64,000 nt of DNA, from positions 3,038,001 through 3,102,000 of the forward strand of contig CP069419.1 in assembly GCA_017569285.1 (NCBI GenBank), written 5' to 3'. The position numbers were made by a program, and so were the translations under genes. Each line of letters begins with the position of its first letter. Position 1 is the first letter of the stretch. The notes beneath the pieces are model-generated. The model was not told the DNA's origin, did not search any database, and worked only from the letters and a program-made list of their open reading frames with translations. The stretch is from Clostridiales bacterium. GTDB lineage: Bacteria; Bacillota; Clostridia; Christensenellales; Aristaeellaceae. Of the stretch, positions 25,867 through 33,698 are shown in pieces.

Positions 25867-28335
25867 ATGCCAGCTACGAAGTTTGACAAGGAATCGATTA
25901 AAAACACGATCATCGGAAAGGTGCAGCGGTACAACGGCCTGCCCATCGAGGAAGCCTCGAACGCGCAGATTTACCGCGCGCTGGCTTCCACGGTGCGCGA
26001 CCAGATTATGCAGAAGGTTGTGGAATGCCGTGATATCCGCAAAAAGAGCAAGGGCAAGCGCCTTTACTACCTGAGCGTGGAATTCCTGATGGGCCGCAGC
26101 ATGTACTGCAATATGCTGAACCTGCTGTCCACGAAGGAATATACCGAAGCGCTGCAGGAACTGGGGATTGACCTGCGGGAGATCCTGAAGGAAGAGCCGG
26201 AACCCGGCCTGGGCAACGGCGGACTCGGCCGCCTGGCCGCCTGCTTCCTGGACAGCCTGAGCAGCCTGAACCTGCCGGCGATGGGCTGCACCATCCGCTA
26301 CGAATACGGCCTGTTCCGCCAGAAGATTGTGGACGGACAGCAGGTGGAGCTGCCGGACAGCTGGCTGGACAACGGCAACGCATGGGAAACCGCCCAGATG
26401 GAGGACACCTGCGAGGTGCACTTCGGCGGCCATGTGGAAGAAACCATGATTAATGGGCAGCAGAAGTTTGTGACCCGTGACTACTATACCGTGGAAGCGG
26501 TTCCGTACGACATGCCGGTGGTCGGCTACGATGCCGTGACCGTGAACCCGCTGCGCATGTGGTCCGCCCGGAGCCCCAAGAAGCTGGACCTGAAGGACTT
26601 CAGCGAAGGCCGGTATGTGCAGGCTTCCGAGGAGATTGAGCTGGCCGAGACGATCAGCAAGGTGCTGTATCCGGAAGACCGGCACTACGAAGGCAAGATG
26701 CTGCGGCTGAAGCAGCACTACTTCTTCACGAGCGCCTCGCTGCAGTACATCCTGAAGGAATACAAGCAGACCTTCGGCAACGACATGTCCAAGCTGCCGC
26801 AGAAGGTGGTTATCCATATCAACGACACGCATCCCGGCATGGCGATTCCGGAACTGATGCGCCTGCTGATCGATGAGGAAGGCCTGGGCTGGGACGAAGC
26901 GATGAACATCACGCGGCAGACCATTGCCTACACCAACCACACGATTATGGCGGAAGCGCTGGAAAAGTGGCCGGTGAACATGGTGCAGCAGCTGCTGCCG
27001 CGGTGCTACCAGATCATCTGCGAGATGAACCGCCGCCTGTGCGAGCGGCTGTGGAACTTCTTCCCGGGAGACTGGGACCGGATTGCCCGGATGGCCATCG
27101 TAAGCTACGACAACGTGCATATGGCCAACATGCTGGTGGCGATGAGCTACTCCGTGAACGGCGTGAGCAAGCTGCACGGCGAGATCCTGAAGGAAGAAAC
27201 CTTCCATGACTTCAACCTGGTGATGCCAGAGAAGTTCAGCGCGATCACCAACGGCATTACACACCGCCGCTGGCTGATGAGCTGCAACCCCGAGCTGACC
27301 GACCTTATCAACCGGTCGATCGGTACGGACTGGATCCGCGAGCCCGAAAAGCTGAGCGAGCTGCGTCCCTTTGCGGATGACGCCGCGTTCCGCGAGGAGT
27401 TCGCGAAGATCAAGCAGCACAACAAGGAACGCCTGGCGAAGATGCTGAAGGACCGCCAGAACGTGGACGTGGATCCCGCGTTCATGTTTGACGTCCAGGC
27501 CAAGCGCCTGCACGAGTACAAGCGGCAGATGCTGAACGCGCTGCACATCCTGGTGCTGTATAACCGGATTGTGAACGACGAGAACTTTACCATGCAGCCG
27601 CGCGTGTTCATCTTCGGCGCGAAAGCCAGCCCCGGATATACCCGCGCGAAGCAGATCATCCGCATGATCTGCGCACTGAGCCGGCTGATTGAAAAGCATC
27701 CGCGGGCCCGGAAGATGCTGCAGGTGGTGTTCCTGGAGAACTACGACGTGAGCAGCGCGGAAGTGTTGATTCCCGCGGCGGAAGTTTCCGAGCAGCTGAG
27801 CACGGCCAGCAAGGAAGCCAGCGGCACCGGCAACATGAAGTTCATGATGAATGGCGCGGTGACCATCGGCACGCTGGACGGCGCGAACGTGGAAATCAGC
27901 GAGCAGGTGGGGATGGACAACATCTACATCTTCGGCATGCGGAGCAATACGGTGCGCGATATGTACCGCGAGAACACCTATAATCCCATGACGATCTACG
28001 AATCGAACCATGAGATCCGCGAAGCGATGACCCAGATGATCGACGGCACGCTGATGCCCGAGAATCCCGCCGCCCTGCAGGAACTGTACCACAGCCTGCT
28101 GCTGGGCAGCTGGGGAAGCATCGGCGACAGCTACTTCGTACTGAAGGATTACGGAAGCTACTCCATGGCGCAGAAGCGGCTGAACGCCGACTATGCCGAC
28201 CAGGTGAAGTGGCAGAAGATGGCAGTGACCAACACGGCCATGTCCGGTATCTTCTCCTCTGACCGCACGATCCGCGAGTACAACGAGAAGATCTGGCACC
28301 TGGAACCGCTGGCAAAGCCCGGAAAAAAGAAATAA
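25867..28335 (+). CDS. glgP: glycogen/alpha-glucan phosphorylase
   Basis: An 822-residue PLP enzyme that releases glucose-1-phosphate from alpha-1,4-glucans in the cytoplasm. Signatures include YYLSVEFLMGRSM, EPEPGLGNGGLGRLAACFLDS, HINDTHPGMAIPELMR and the PLP-binding EASGTGNMKFMMNGA with Lys658. Length is normal for the family. It is monocistronic, with its own promoter and a strong bidirectional terminator. No other glycogen gene is next to it. Confidence 0.97.
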   Translation: MPATKFDKESIKNTIIGKVQRYNGLPIEEASNAQIYRALASTVRDQIMQKVVECRDIRKKSKGKRLYYLSVEFLMGRSMYCNMLNLLSTKEYTEALQELGIDLREILKEEPEPGLGNGGLGRLAACFLDSLSSLNLPAMGCTIRYEYGLFRQKIVDGQQVELPDSWLDNGNAWETAQMEDTCEVHFGGHVEETMINGQQKFVTRDYYTVEAVPYDMPVVGYDAVTVNPLRMWSARSPKKLDLKDFSEGRYVQASEEIELAETISKVLYPEDRHYEGKMLRLKQHYFFTSASLQYILKEYKQTFGNDMSKLPQKVVIHINDTHPGMAIPELMRLLIDEEGLGWDEAMNITRQTIAYTNHTIMAEALEKWPVNMVQQLLPRCYQIICEMNRRLCERLWNFFPGDWDRIARMAIVSYDNVHMANMLVAMSYSVNGVSKLHGEILKEETFHDFNLVMPEKFSAITNGITHRRWLMSCNPELTDLINRSIGTDWIREPEKLSELRPFADDAAFREEFAKIKQHNKERLAKMLKDRQNVDVDPAFMFDVQAKRLHEYKRQMLNALHILVLYNRIVNDENFTMQPRVFIFGAKASPGYTRAKQIIRMICALSRLIEKHPRARKMLQVVFLENYDVSSAEVLIPAAEVSEQLSTASKEASGTGNMKFMMNGAVTIGTLDGANVEISEQVGMDNIYIFGMRSNTVRDMYRENTYNPMTIYESNHEIREAMTQMIDGTLMPENPAALQELYHSLLLGSWGSIGDSYFVLKDYGSYSMAQKRLNADYADQVKWQKMAVTNTAMSGIFSSDRTIREYNEKIWHLEPLAKPGKKK

Positions 28336-28342
28336 GGGAACA

Positions 28343-28378
28343 AAAAAGGAACCGGAATTTTTCATCCGGTTCCTTTTT
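28343..28378. terminator. bidirectional terminator between glgP and the 28633 gene
   Basis: AAAAAGGAACCGGA and TCCGGTTCCTTTTT form a 13-14 bp stem with A- and T-tracts on both sides, between converging genes. Confidence 0.9.
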
Positions 28379-28390
28379 CTATGGGAAGGA

Positions 28391-28633
28391 TTACTTGCCG
28401 AAGAGGCTCTTGATCTTGTCAAGCAGGCCTTTGCCTTCCTTCACGACATCACCGACGTTGCTGCCGAGCTTTTCGGTAACGCCCTTGACGACCGCGTCCA
28501 GCTGGTCCTTATCCAGGTCGATGCCGAGGAGTTCCTTGATGGCGCCGAGCGGATCCGAGGTGAACTTGCCGATCAGGTCCTTGTTGCCGGTCAGCTTCGG
28601 TACGAGTTCGGAGATAATTTTCTGGATATCCAT
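28391..28633 (-). CDS. small helical protein of unknown function
   Basis: An 80-residue protein, MDIQKIISELVPKLTGNKDL onward, ending KIKSLFGK. It is predicted to be mainly amphipathic helix with a central DPLGAIKELLGIDLDKDQLD element. There is no signal peptide, Cys or membrane segment. The start has GGGGGC 8 bases upstream. Similar small DPxxxxxxLLGxDL proteins occur in Clostridia and resemble leader-like sequences, but no partner enzyme is nearby. It is monocistronic between a promoter with a leader hairpin and a terminator, which suggests a well-expressed real gene. Confidence 0.75.
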   Translation of the reverse strand: MDIQKIISELVPKLTGNKDLIGKFTSDPLGAIKELLGIDLDKDQLDAVVKGVTEKLGSNVGDVVKEGKGLLDKIKSLFGK

Positions 28634-28657
28634 GAAAAAGCCCCCTTCTATTTTTTG

Positions 28658-28680
28658 AATCGGATATCAACCATCCGATT
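28658..28680 (-). promoter_or_regulatory. 5' leader hairpin of the 28633 gene
   Basis: AATCGGAT / ATCCGATT stem of 8 bp with a 7-base loop, between the promoter and the ribosome-binding site. It may stabilise the message or control translation. Confidence 0.45.
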
Positions 28681-28692
28681 TGTATTATATAT

Positions 28693-28721
28693 ATTATACA
28701 AAACAGGAAACGGCATGACAA
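28693..28721 (-). promoter_or_regulatory. promoter of the 28633 gene
   Basis: On the minus strand TTGTCA (28721-28716), 17-bp spacer, TATAAT (28698-28693). A second TATAAT lies at 28689-28684. Confidence 0.65.
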
Positions 28722-28762
28722 GAGGAAACGGAAAATTTCCATATAGCAGAAGGGCTTCGGGG

Positions 28763-28792
28763 TTGAAACCGGAAGGGGAAATGGAGTACAAT
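28763..28792 (+). promoter_or_regulatory. promoter of the XRE/H1-like gene
   Basis: TTGAAA (28763-28768), 18-bp spacer, TACAAT (28787-28792); AAAGGAGG precedes the ATG at 28835. Confidence 0.6.
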
Positions 28793-28834
28793 ACAGGCAG
28801 CAGAACCGGAAAATAGAAAAGGAGGCATCCGTAT

Positions 28835-29572
28835 ATGGCAACAAAGAAGGTTGGAGCGCTGATTAAGGAAGCGCGCACGGCCGCAAAACTGACCCAGGAA
28901 AAGCTGGCCAAGGCGGCCGGAGTGACGGCCAATGATATCGGGAAGTGCGAACGGGGAGAGATCGACCTGAGCGCTGCCCAGCTGAAGAAGATTGCGGTAG
29001 CCTGCGGCGTGACGCAGACATCCCTGGTAAACGCGCCGAAGAATCTCTCTGCCGCGGCCGCGAAGAAGGCGGCTGCCGCTGCCAAGACCGCTGCCGCCAA
29101 GACGACCGCAGCGAAGAAGACGACCACAGCCAAGACCACCACCGCGAAGACCGCCGCAGCGAAGAAGACGACGGCTGCCAAGACAACCGCCGCCAAGACT
29201 ACGGCAGCCAAGAAGACGACCACCGCCGCCAAGAAGACCACGACAACGGCCAAGAAGCCTGCGGCAGCGAAGACCACCACAGCCAAGAAGACTGAAGCCA
29301 AGACCACCGCGAAGAAGCCTGCTGTGCCGGCAAACGCAAACACCTCCATGAAGGTGACGGCGGCCGAGCAGAAGCTGGTGGAAGCCTACCGGGCAGCCAC
29401 TTCCGACAATAAGAAGATCTCCCTGAAGGTGCTGAAAGGGGAGTACGGCGAGACTGCGCTGAACCTGCTGAACATGGTGGGCGGCGCCGGAAGCGCCGGT
29501 TCCAACGCAGCCGACAACATCGGCGACAAGATCGGAACCCTGCTGGGCAACCTGATCGGCGGCGGGAAATAA
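28835..29572 (+). CDS. XRE-type HTH protein with histone-H1-like Ala/Lys/Thr tail
   Basis: A 245-residue protein in three parts. Residues 1-66 are a Cro/CI-type helix-turn-helix (LIKEARTAAKLTQEKLAKAA, then IGKCERGEIDLSAAQLKKIA). Residues about 70-168 are almost only Ala, Lys and Thr in KTTAAKK-type repeats, like bacterial histone-H1-like proteins. Residues about 172-245 form a conserved-looking helical C-terminal region with a Gly-rich end. The likely location is the nucleoid, with the tail giving non-specific DNA or RNA contact and the HTH specificity. The DNA of the linker is repetitive and may vary in length between strains. It is monocistronic. The target is unknown. Confidence 0.8.
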   Translation: MATKKVGALIKEARTAAKLTQEKLAKAAGVTANDIGKCERGEIDLSAAQLKKIAVACGVTQTSLVNAPKNLSAAAAKKAAAAAKTAAAKTTAAKKTTTAKTTTAKTAAAKKTTAAKTTAAKTTAAKKTTTAAKKTTTTAKKPAAAKTTTAKKTEAKTTAKKPAVPANANTSMKVTAAEQKLVEAYRAATSDNKKISLKVLKGEYGETALNLLNMVGGAGSAGSNAADNIGDKIGTLLGNLIGGGK

Positions 29573-29589
29573 ACCTGACAGCAAATGAA

Positions 29590-29623
29590 AAACTGCGGTA
29601 TGGCAGATGCCATACCGCAGTTT
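29590..29623. terminator. bidirectional terminator at 29.6 kb
   Basis: A perfect 15-bp stem AAACTGCGGTATGGC / GCCATACCGCAGTTT with AGAT loop, between converging genes. Confidence 0.9.
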
Positions 29624-29633
29624 GCTTATCTGA

Positions 29634-29882
29634 TTACTTTTCCCGGGATTCCCGGACCAGGGAGATGACCAGGGAAATCACGAGGGTCGGGATGCCGACT
29701 GCCCCGGCAAGAACATACCAGCTTGCGCAGAAGTTCTTGAACTGCTCCAGTGCGAAATCGTAGCGGTACCGGGCGCTGAACGCATCGGGGTTATTCGTGA
29801 CGGTGAGACCGACCACAAATACAACCGTCAGCAGGACGCCGATGAAAATCGCAACCGCGTTGGATTTCGAACGCTGCTTCAT
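29634..29882 (-). CDS. small two-helix membrane protein
   Basis: An 82-residue protein with two hydrophobic segments (about residues 9-29 and 55-75), a short basic start (MKQRSKSN) and a charged end (RESREK). The middle loop NNPDAFSARYRYDFALEQF is polar and aromatic. The start codon is 1 bp after the stop of the upstream SH3-repeat gene, so the two form an operon. No family is recognised; a helper of the secreted SH3 protein is possible. Confidence 0.75.
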   Translation of the reverse strand: MKQRSKSNAVAIFIGVLLTVVFVVGLTVTNNPDAFSARYRYDFALEQFKNFCASWYVLAGAVGIPTLVISLVISLVRESREK

Positions 29883-29883
29883 C

Positions 29884-31086
29884 TTACTTCAGGAACTCCT
29901 TCTTCATGTAGTATTCCTTACCGTCGATCTTGACCTTGACCCAGGCCTTGTCCTTGGGATAGGTGCCCACAACCTGCACGGTGGTGCCGGGATCGAGGCG
30001 CATGACCGCAGAGGACTTGTAGGGCTTGGAGCGGACGTTCACCTTTTCGCCTTCAGGGCAGGTAACGGTGGCCGTGTAGGGCTGGAAAGGAGTCGCCGTG
30101 GGCTTGGGAGAGGTATCCACGCCCGGGGCGGGAGTGGCATAACCGCTCGGCAGGGACAGGGTGATGAACTTGTTCTGCATATAGCCGGTTTTGCCGTTCT
30201 GCTCGATCTTGTCCCACTTGTCGTTATGCTCGAGGACCTTGATCTCAGAGCCGTAGGGAGCCTTGAAGAGGACGGTGTAGCCGGTGCCGGGGCCCTTGCG
30301 GATGTTGACAGACTTGCCGTTGTCACTGGTGACGTAGGCCGTGTAGGCGCCGGGCTTGGGGGTAGGAGTGGCAGGCACATCCGTCGGGGCGGGCTTGGCC
30401 GTGGTGAGGAATTTGGTCATCATATAGCCCGTGTTGCTGCCGACCTGGATGTAATCCCAGTCAGCCCCATGGGAAATGACGTTGACTTGCGTTCCGGTGG
30501 GATAGTACATGATGATCGCAGACTTGGTGCTCGGTTCCGCACGCAGGTTGACGACGCGGCTGCCGTTGGTGACATAGGCCGTGTAGTTGGCATTGGGCTT
30601 GAAGGCGGGGACGGACGCGTTGCCGGAAGCCTTGACCTTCTTCTTGCTCAGCCAGCCGTTCATGACATATCCATAGCCGATGGAGCTCTTGACGTAGTCA
30701 TACTTTTTGCCGTGGGTGAGCACGGTGACCTTCGCACCGCGGGCAAGACGGCCCACTTCGGTGGAATTGTACGCAACGCCCTCCCGGATGGGAGTATCGT
30801 CATTCGTGACCCAGGCAGAGTAGCTCTTGATTTTGGAAATGTACTTGGTCTGGACGTAGCCTTCCTTACCGCCGATGAATTCGACATAAGACCACTTGCT
30901 GTCGATCTTCTTGGAATACTTCAGCGCGGTGTCGAGGGAGTAGCTGGCCAGCTTGGTGGCGTCATCCTCGGGCAGCATACGCACGACCAGGGAAGAGGTG
31001 TTGACACGGTAGTAGGTGACTGCGGAAGCAATCGCCGGCACCAGCATCAGCAGGACAAGAACCAGGGCCACAACACGTTTTTTCAT
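29884..31086 (-). CDS. secreted protein with multiple bacterial SH3 domains
   Basis: A 400-residue exported protein. The signal peptide MKKRVVALVLVLLMLVP ends near IASA. The start at 31086 has AGGAGGA upstream; an in-frame ATG at 31140 would add 18 non-signal residues. The mature part holds five SH3-like (SH3_3) repeats recognisable by VNLRAEPSTKSAII, VNIRKGPGTGYTVLF, VNVRSKPYKSSAVM and similar, each ending in YxxxxFL/I. Pro/Thr-rich linkers join the last three. Such repeats bind peptidoglycan or cell-wall polymers. No hydrolase domain is present. Confidence 0.9.
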   Translation of the reverse strand: MKKRVVALVLVLLMLVPAIASAVTYYRVNTSSLVVRMLPEDDATKLASYSLDTALKYSKKIDSKWSYVEFIGGKEGYVQTKYISKIKSYSAWVTNDDTPIREGVAYNSTEVGRLARGAKVTVLTHGKKYDYVKSSIGYGYVMNGWLSKKKVKASGNASVPAFKPNANYTAYVTNGSRVVNLRAEPSTKSAIIMYYPTGTQVNVISHGADWDYIQVGSNTGYMMTKFLTTAKPAPTDVPATPTPKPGAYTAYVTSDNGKSVNIRKGPGTGYTVLFKAPYGSEIKVLEHNDKWDKIEQNGKTGYMQNKFITLSLPSGYATPAPGVDTSPKPTATPFQPYTATVTCPEGEKVNVRSKPYKSSAVMRLDPGTTVQVVGTYPKDKAWVKVKIDGKEYYMKKEFLK

Positions 31087-31145
31087 AGTGATTCCTCCTG
31101 TTTTATCCACTCCCGGCCAACCCGGGAGATTCAAATCCAACTTAT

Positions 31146-31173
31146 ATTATATCTAAAAAAACATAAAATGCAA
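31146..31173 (-). promoter_or_regulatory. promoter of the SH3-repeat operon
   Basis: Minus strand TTGCAT (31173-31168), 16-bp spacer, TATAAT (31151-31146). Confidence 0.65.
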
Positions 31174-31314
31174 ACCTGTTCAAAAGGTACAAACGGCGTC
31201 ATACCGCCATTTTGGCCGGATGAAACCGACCCAAACCACAAGATGTACCCCCCGGGAATCCGGGCAGGCACAAAAAGCGGAAAAACGCGGGAAATTATTA
31301 AATTTTTCAGGGCA

Positions 31315-31344
31315 CAAAAAACAGGCCGGCAGCAGGTGCCGGCC
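31315..31344 (-). terminator. terminator of the alcohol dehydrogenase gene
   Basis: Minus strand GGCCGGCA / TGCCGGCC stem with a 5-base loop, then TGTTTTTTG. It lies 13 bp past the stop. The rest of 31174-31314 shows nothing recognisable. Confidence 0.85.
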
Positions 31345-31356
31345 CGGGAAAAACGA

Positions 31357-32532
31357 TTACAGCATCAGGCGGTAGATGTTCGCGCAGTCCTCCTCACTGA
31401 GGGTGACAAAGCCCGAAATGGAGCCCTGGCGGCCGTCGCCCCAGCAGAGGGCTTTGACCAGCGCGGGGATATCCTCTTCCTTTGCGCCGAGATCCGCGAA
31501 ATTCTTCGGCATGCCGATGGAAGTGAAGAAGGCACGCAGCTTTTCGATTCCCTCCCGGGCGGTGACTTCCGGATGGGCAAAGTCCATCTGGCAGCCCCAG
31601 ACGCGGACGGCTGCCTGCGCAAAGCGCATGACATCGTGATTCATGACATAGGTAAACACCGCAGGCAGGGTGACCGCGAGGCCGGCACCGTGCACGCAGT
31701 CATACAGGGCGGAAAGCTCATGCTCGATATTGTGGCTGTTCCAGTCCTGGCTGCGGCCGACACCGCAGGAGTTGTTATGGGCCATCATACCGGCCCACAT
31801 GATGTTTGCGCGGGCATCATAGTTATCCGGATCGGCGATGACGCGGGGGCCTTCGTGGATCATGGTGAGGAGCAGGGATTCGATGAGCCGGTCGGTGACT
31901 TCCACCTCTTTGGTGTTGGTGAGATACCGCTCATAGAGGTGCGCCATGATGTCCGTGATGCCGGCGGCCGTCTGGTAGGGCGGGAGGGTCTGCGTGAGGG
32001 CAGGATTGAGGATGGAGAAGCGGGGACGGATTGCATCGCCGCTGGCGCCGCGCTTGAACATGCCGTCCTCCCGGGTGATGACGCTGTCCGGGCTGCCTTC
32101 GCTGCCGGCGGCGGCAATAGTGAGCACCGTACCGACCGGCAGGGCTTTTTCGATCCGCTTTCCGCTGTAGAAATCCCAGAAATCCCCGTCGTACACCGCA
32201 CCGGCAGCAATCGCCTTGGAGGAGTCAATGGAGCTTCCGCCGCCGACGGCCAGGATGAAGTCGATGTTTTCCTTTCGGCACAGCTCAATGCCCTCGTAGA
32301 CGAGGCCGCTGCGGGGATTGGGCCGGACGCCGCCCAGCAGGAAATAGGGGATGCCTTCCGCCTGGAGGGAAGCCTCGACCCGGCCGATGAGACCGGAACG
32401 GACAGCGCTGCCGCCGCCGTAATGAATGAGCACGCGGGAACCGCCGAAACGCCTGACCAGCGCACCGGCCTGCGACTCCGTATCCTTGCCGAAAACGAAG
32501 CAGGTGGGCGAGTAGAAGATAAAGTTATTCAT
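31357..32532 (-). CDS. iron-containing alcohol dehydrogenase
   Basis: A 391-residue NAD(P)H-dependent group III alcohol dehydrogenase, close in pattern to the butanol dehydrogenase (BdhA/YugJ/YqhD) branch. The N terminus has PTCFVFGKD, the nucleotide-binding loop ILAVGGGSSIDSSKAIA and TIAAAGSEGSPDSVIT, and the metal site contains WNSHNIEHELSALYDCVHGAGLA and a later His. The start MNNFIFYSP at 32532 has AAAGGATGG upstream; earlier in-frame Met codons at 32541 and 32580 lack a good site. It would reduce aldehydes in the cytoplasm. The MerR-type promoter upstream suggests induction by aldehyde stress. Confidence 0.93.
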   Translation of the reverse strand: MNNFIFYSPTCFVFGKDTESQAGALVRRFGGSRVLIHYGGGSAVRSGLIGRVEASLQAEGIPYFLLGGVRPNPRSGLVYEGIELCRKENIDFILAVGGGSSIDSSKAIAAGAVYDGDFWDFYSGKRIEKALPVGTVLTIAAAGSEGSPDSVITREDGMFKRGASGDAIRPRFSILNPALTQTLPPYQTAAGITDIMAHLYERYLTNTKEVEVTDRLIESLLLTMIHEGPRVIADPDNYDARANIMWAGMMAHNNSCGVGRSQDWNSHNIEHELSALYDCVHGAGLAVTLPAVFTYVMNHDVMRFAQAAVRVWGCQMDFAHPEVTAREGIEKLRAFFTSIGMPKNFADLGAKEEDIPALVKALCWGDGRQGSISGFVTLSEEDCANIYRLML

Positions 32533-32575
32533 AAAATCCATCCTTTCCGGAAAGAGTTTCAATAGGTGTAAGACC

Positions 32576-32606
32576 ATCATAAGAGATAGAGTTCACTCTA
32601 AGTCAA
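32576..32606 (-). promoter_or_regulatory. MerR-type promoter/operator of the alcohol dehydrogenase
   Basis: Minus strand TTGACT (32606-32601), an over-long 19-bp spacer, TATGAT (32581-32576). The spacer holds a perfect dyad TAGAGT-TC-ACTCTA (32587-32600). An over-long spacer filled by a dyad is the hallmark of MerR-family activation, and the sequence resembles sites of aldehyde-responsive AdhR-like regulators. No merR gene is in the window. Confidence 0.8.
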
Positions 32607-32637
32607 TAACAGGCAGAAATTCTTTTGAAAATCCCCC

Positions 32638-32666
32638 TTGACTTTATCACAGTAAAGCAGTAATAT
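32638..32666 (+). promoter_or_regulatory. sigma-A promoter of the his operon
   Basis: TTGACT (32638-32643), 17-bp spacer, TAATAT (32661-32666). Confidence 0.8.
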
Positions 32667-32675
32667 GATGAAGTA

Positions 32676-32707
32676 TTTTGGCGAGGGGGTTCCCCCGGCC
32701 GCCAAAA
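32676..32707 (+). promoter_or_regulatory. leader hairpin of the his operon
   Basis: TTTTGGCG (32676-32683) pairs with CGCCAAAA (32700-32707), and an inner GGGGG / CCCCC stem has a TT loop. It begins only about 3-4 nt after the expected transcription start. No T-box features or His-codon leader peptide were found. Confidence 0.6.
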
Positions 32708-32750
32708 GAATGTATAGTAGGATGAAACCGAACGGATGAGGTGAACCGGA

Positions 32751-33698
32751 ATGATGATCGAGGATCAGGTAATGGACGCGCAGGAGCGGATCGGCTTCCG
32801 CCTCCGGGGACTGTATAACGGCTACGGGTACAGCCGGTACCGGATGGGCAAGTTTGAGGAATACGACCTGTACAGCCGGAACAAGGACTTCCTGTTTTCC
32901 GACAGCGTGATTACCTTTACGGATACGAACGGGCGCCTGATGGCCCTGAAGCCGGACGTGACGCTGTCCATAATCAAGAACGGACGGGACAATCCCGGGC
33001 AGATCCGCAAGGTATACTACCATGAGAACGTATACCGCGTGACATCCGCCGAGGACGGCTTCCGCGAGCAGACCCAGGTCGGCGTGGAATGCATGGGCAG
33101 CGTGGACGGCGCGTGCGTGGCCGAGGTGCTAAAGCTGGCGGCGGAAAGCCTGAAGCTGTGCGCGGATGAGTTTGTGCTGGAAGTGAGCCACCTGGATATC
33201 CTGAGCTCCTTTGTGGACCAGATTGCCCCTGACGCGGCAACGCGGGAGGCGATCCTGCACTGCGCCGGGGAGAAGAACCTGCACGGGATCCGCCGCATCT
33301 GCCGGGAAAACGGCATTGCGGAAGGCGCCGAGGAGCCGCTGATCCAGCTGCTGAGCCTGTATGGTACGCCGAAGAGCGTAATGCCCAAAATCCGGGCACT
33401 GGCCGAGGAAAACGGCGTGGGTGAAGCCGCGGCGGAGCTGGGCCGGGCGGTAGCCGGATTCGCGGGAACCCCGATGGAGAACAAGATCCGCGTGGACTTC
33501 TCCGCGACGGGAGACACGAAGTACTACAACGGGATCGCTTTCAAGGGATTCATCAGCGGCATTCCCGGCAGTGTGCTCTCCGGCGGGCAGTATGACCACC
33601 TGATGCGCCGGATGGGCCGGCACGACAAGGCCGTGGGATTCGCGGTATTCCTGAATATGCTGGAACGGCTGAACGAGGAGGCAGGGACGAATGCTTAA
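32751..33698 (+). CDS. hisZ: ATP phosphoribosyltransferase regulatory subunit
   Basis: A 315-residue histidyl-tRNA-synthetase-like protein lacking tRNA-charging ability. It is needed by the short form of HisG for activity and histidine feedback. Class II synthetase-like features are FRLRGLYNGYGYSRYRMGKFEEYDLY, LMALKPDVTLSIIK and RVTSAEDGFREQTQVGVEC, with GGQYDHLMRR near the C terminus. The first two codons are both ATG, so the start may be 32751 or 32754. It opens the operon and overlaps hisG by 8 bp. Confidence 0.94.
   Translation: MMIEDQVMDAQERIGFRLRGLYNGYGYSRYRMGKFEEYDLYSRNKDFLFSDSVITFTDTNGRLMALKPDVTLSIIKNGRDNPGQIRKVYYHENVYRVTSAEDGFREQTQVGVECMGSVDGACVAEVLKLAAESLKLCADEFVLEVSHLDILSSFVDQIAPDAATREAILHCAGEKNLHGIRRICRENGIAEGAEEPLIQLLSLYGTPKSVMPKIRALAEENGVGEAAAELGRAVAGFAGTPMENKIRVDFSATGDTKYYNGIAFKGFISGIPGSVLSGGQYDHLMRRMGRHDKAVGFAVFLNMLERLNEEAGTNA

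Noticed and set aside
25831-28422. 863-codon open frame antisense to glgP
   Set aside because: Product of GC-rich third positions in glgP; no domains and no promoter.
29797-32565. 922-codon open frame on the plus strand across the SH3 and alcohol dehydrogenase genes
   Set aside because: It is the complement of two well-supported minus-strand genes, their promoter and a terminator.
32667-32750. T-box or histidine attenuator before hisZ
   Set aside because: No T-box consensus, specifier loop, His-rich leader peptide or antiterminator pair was found.
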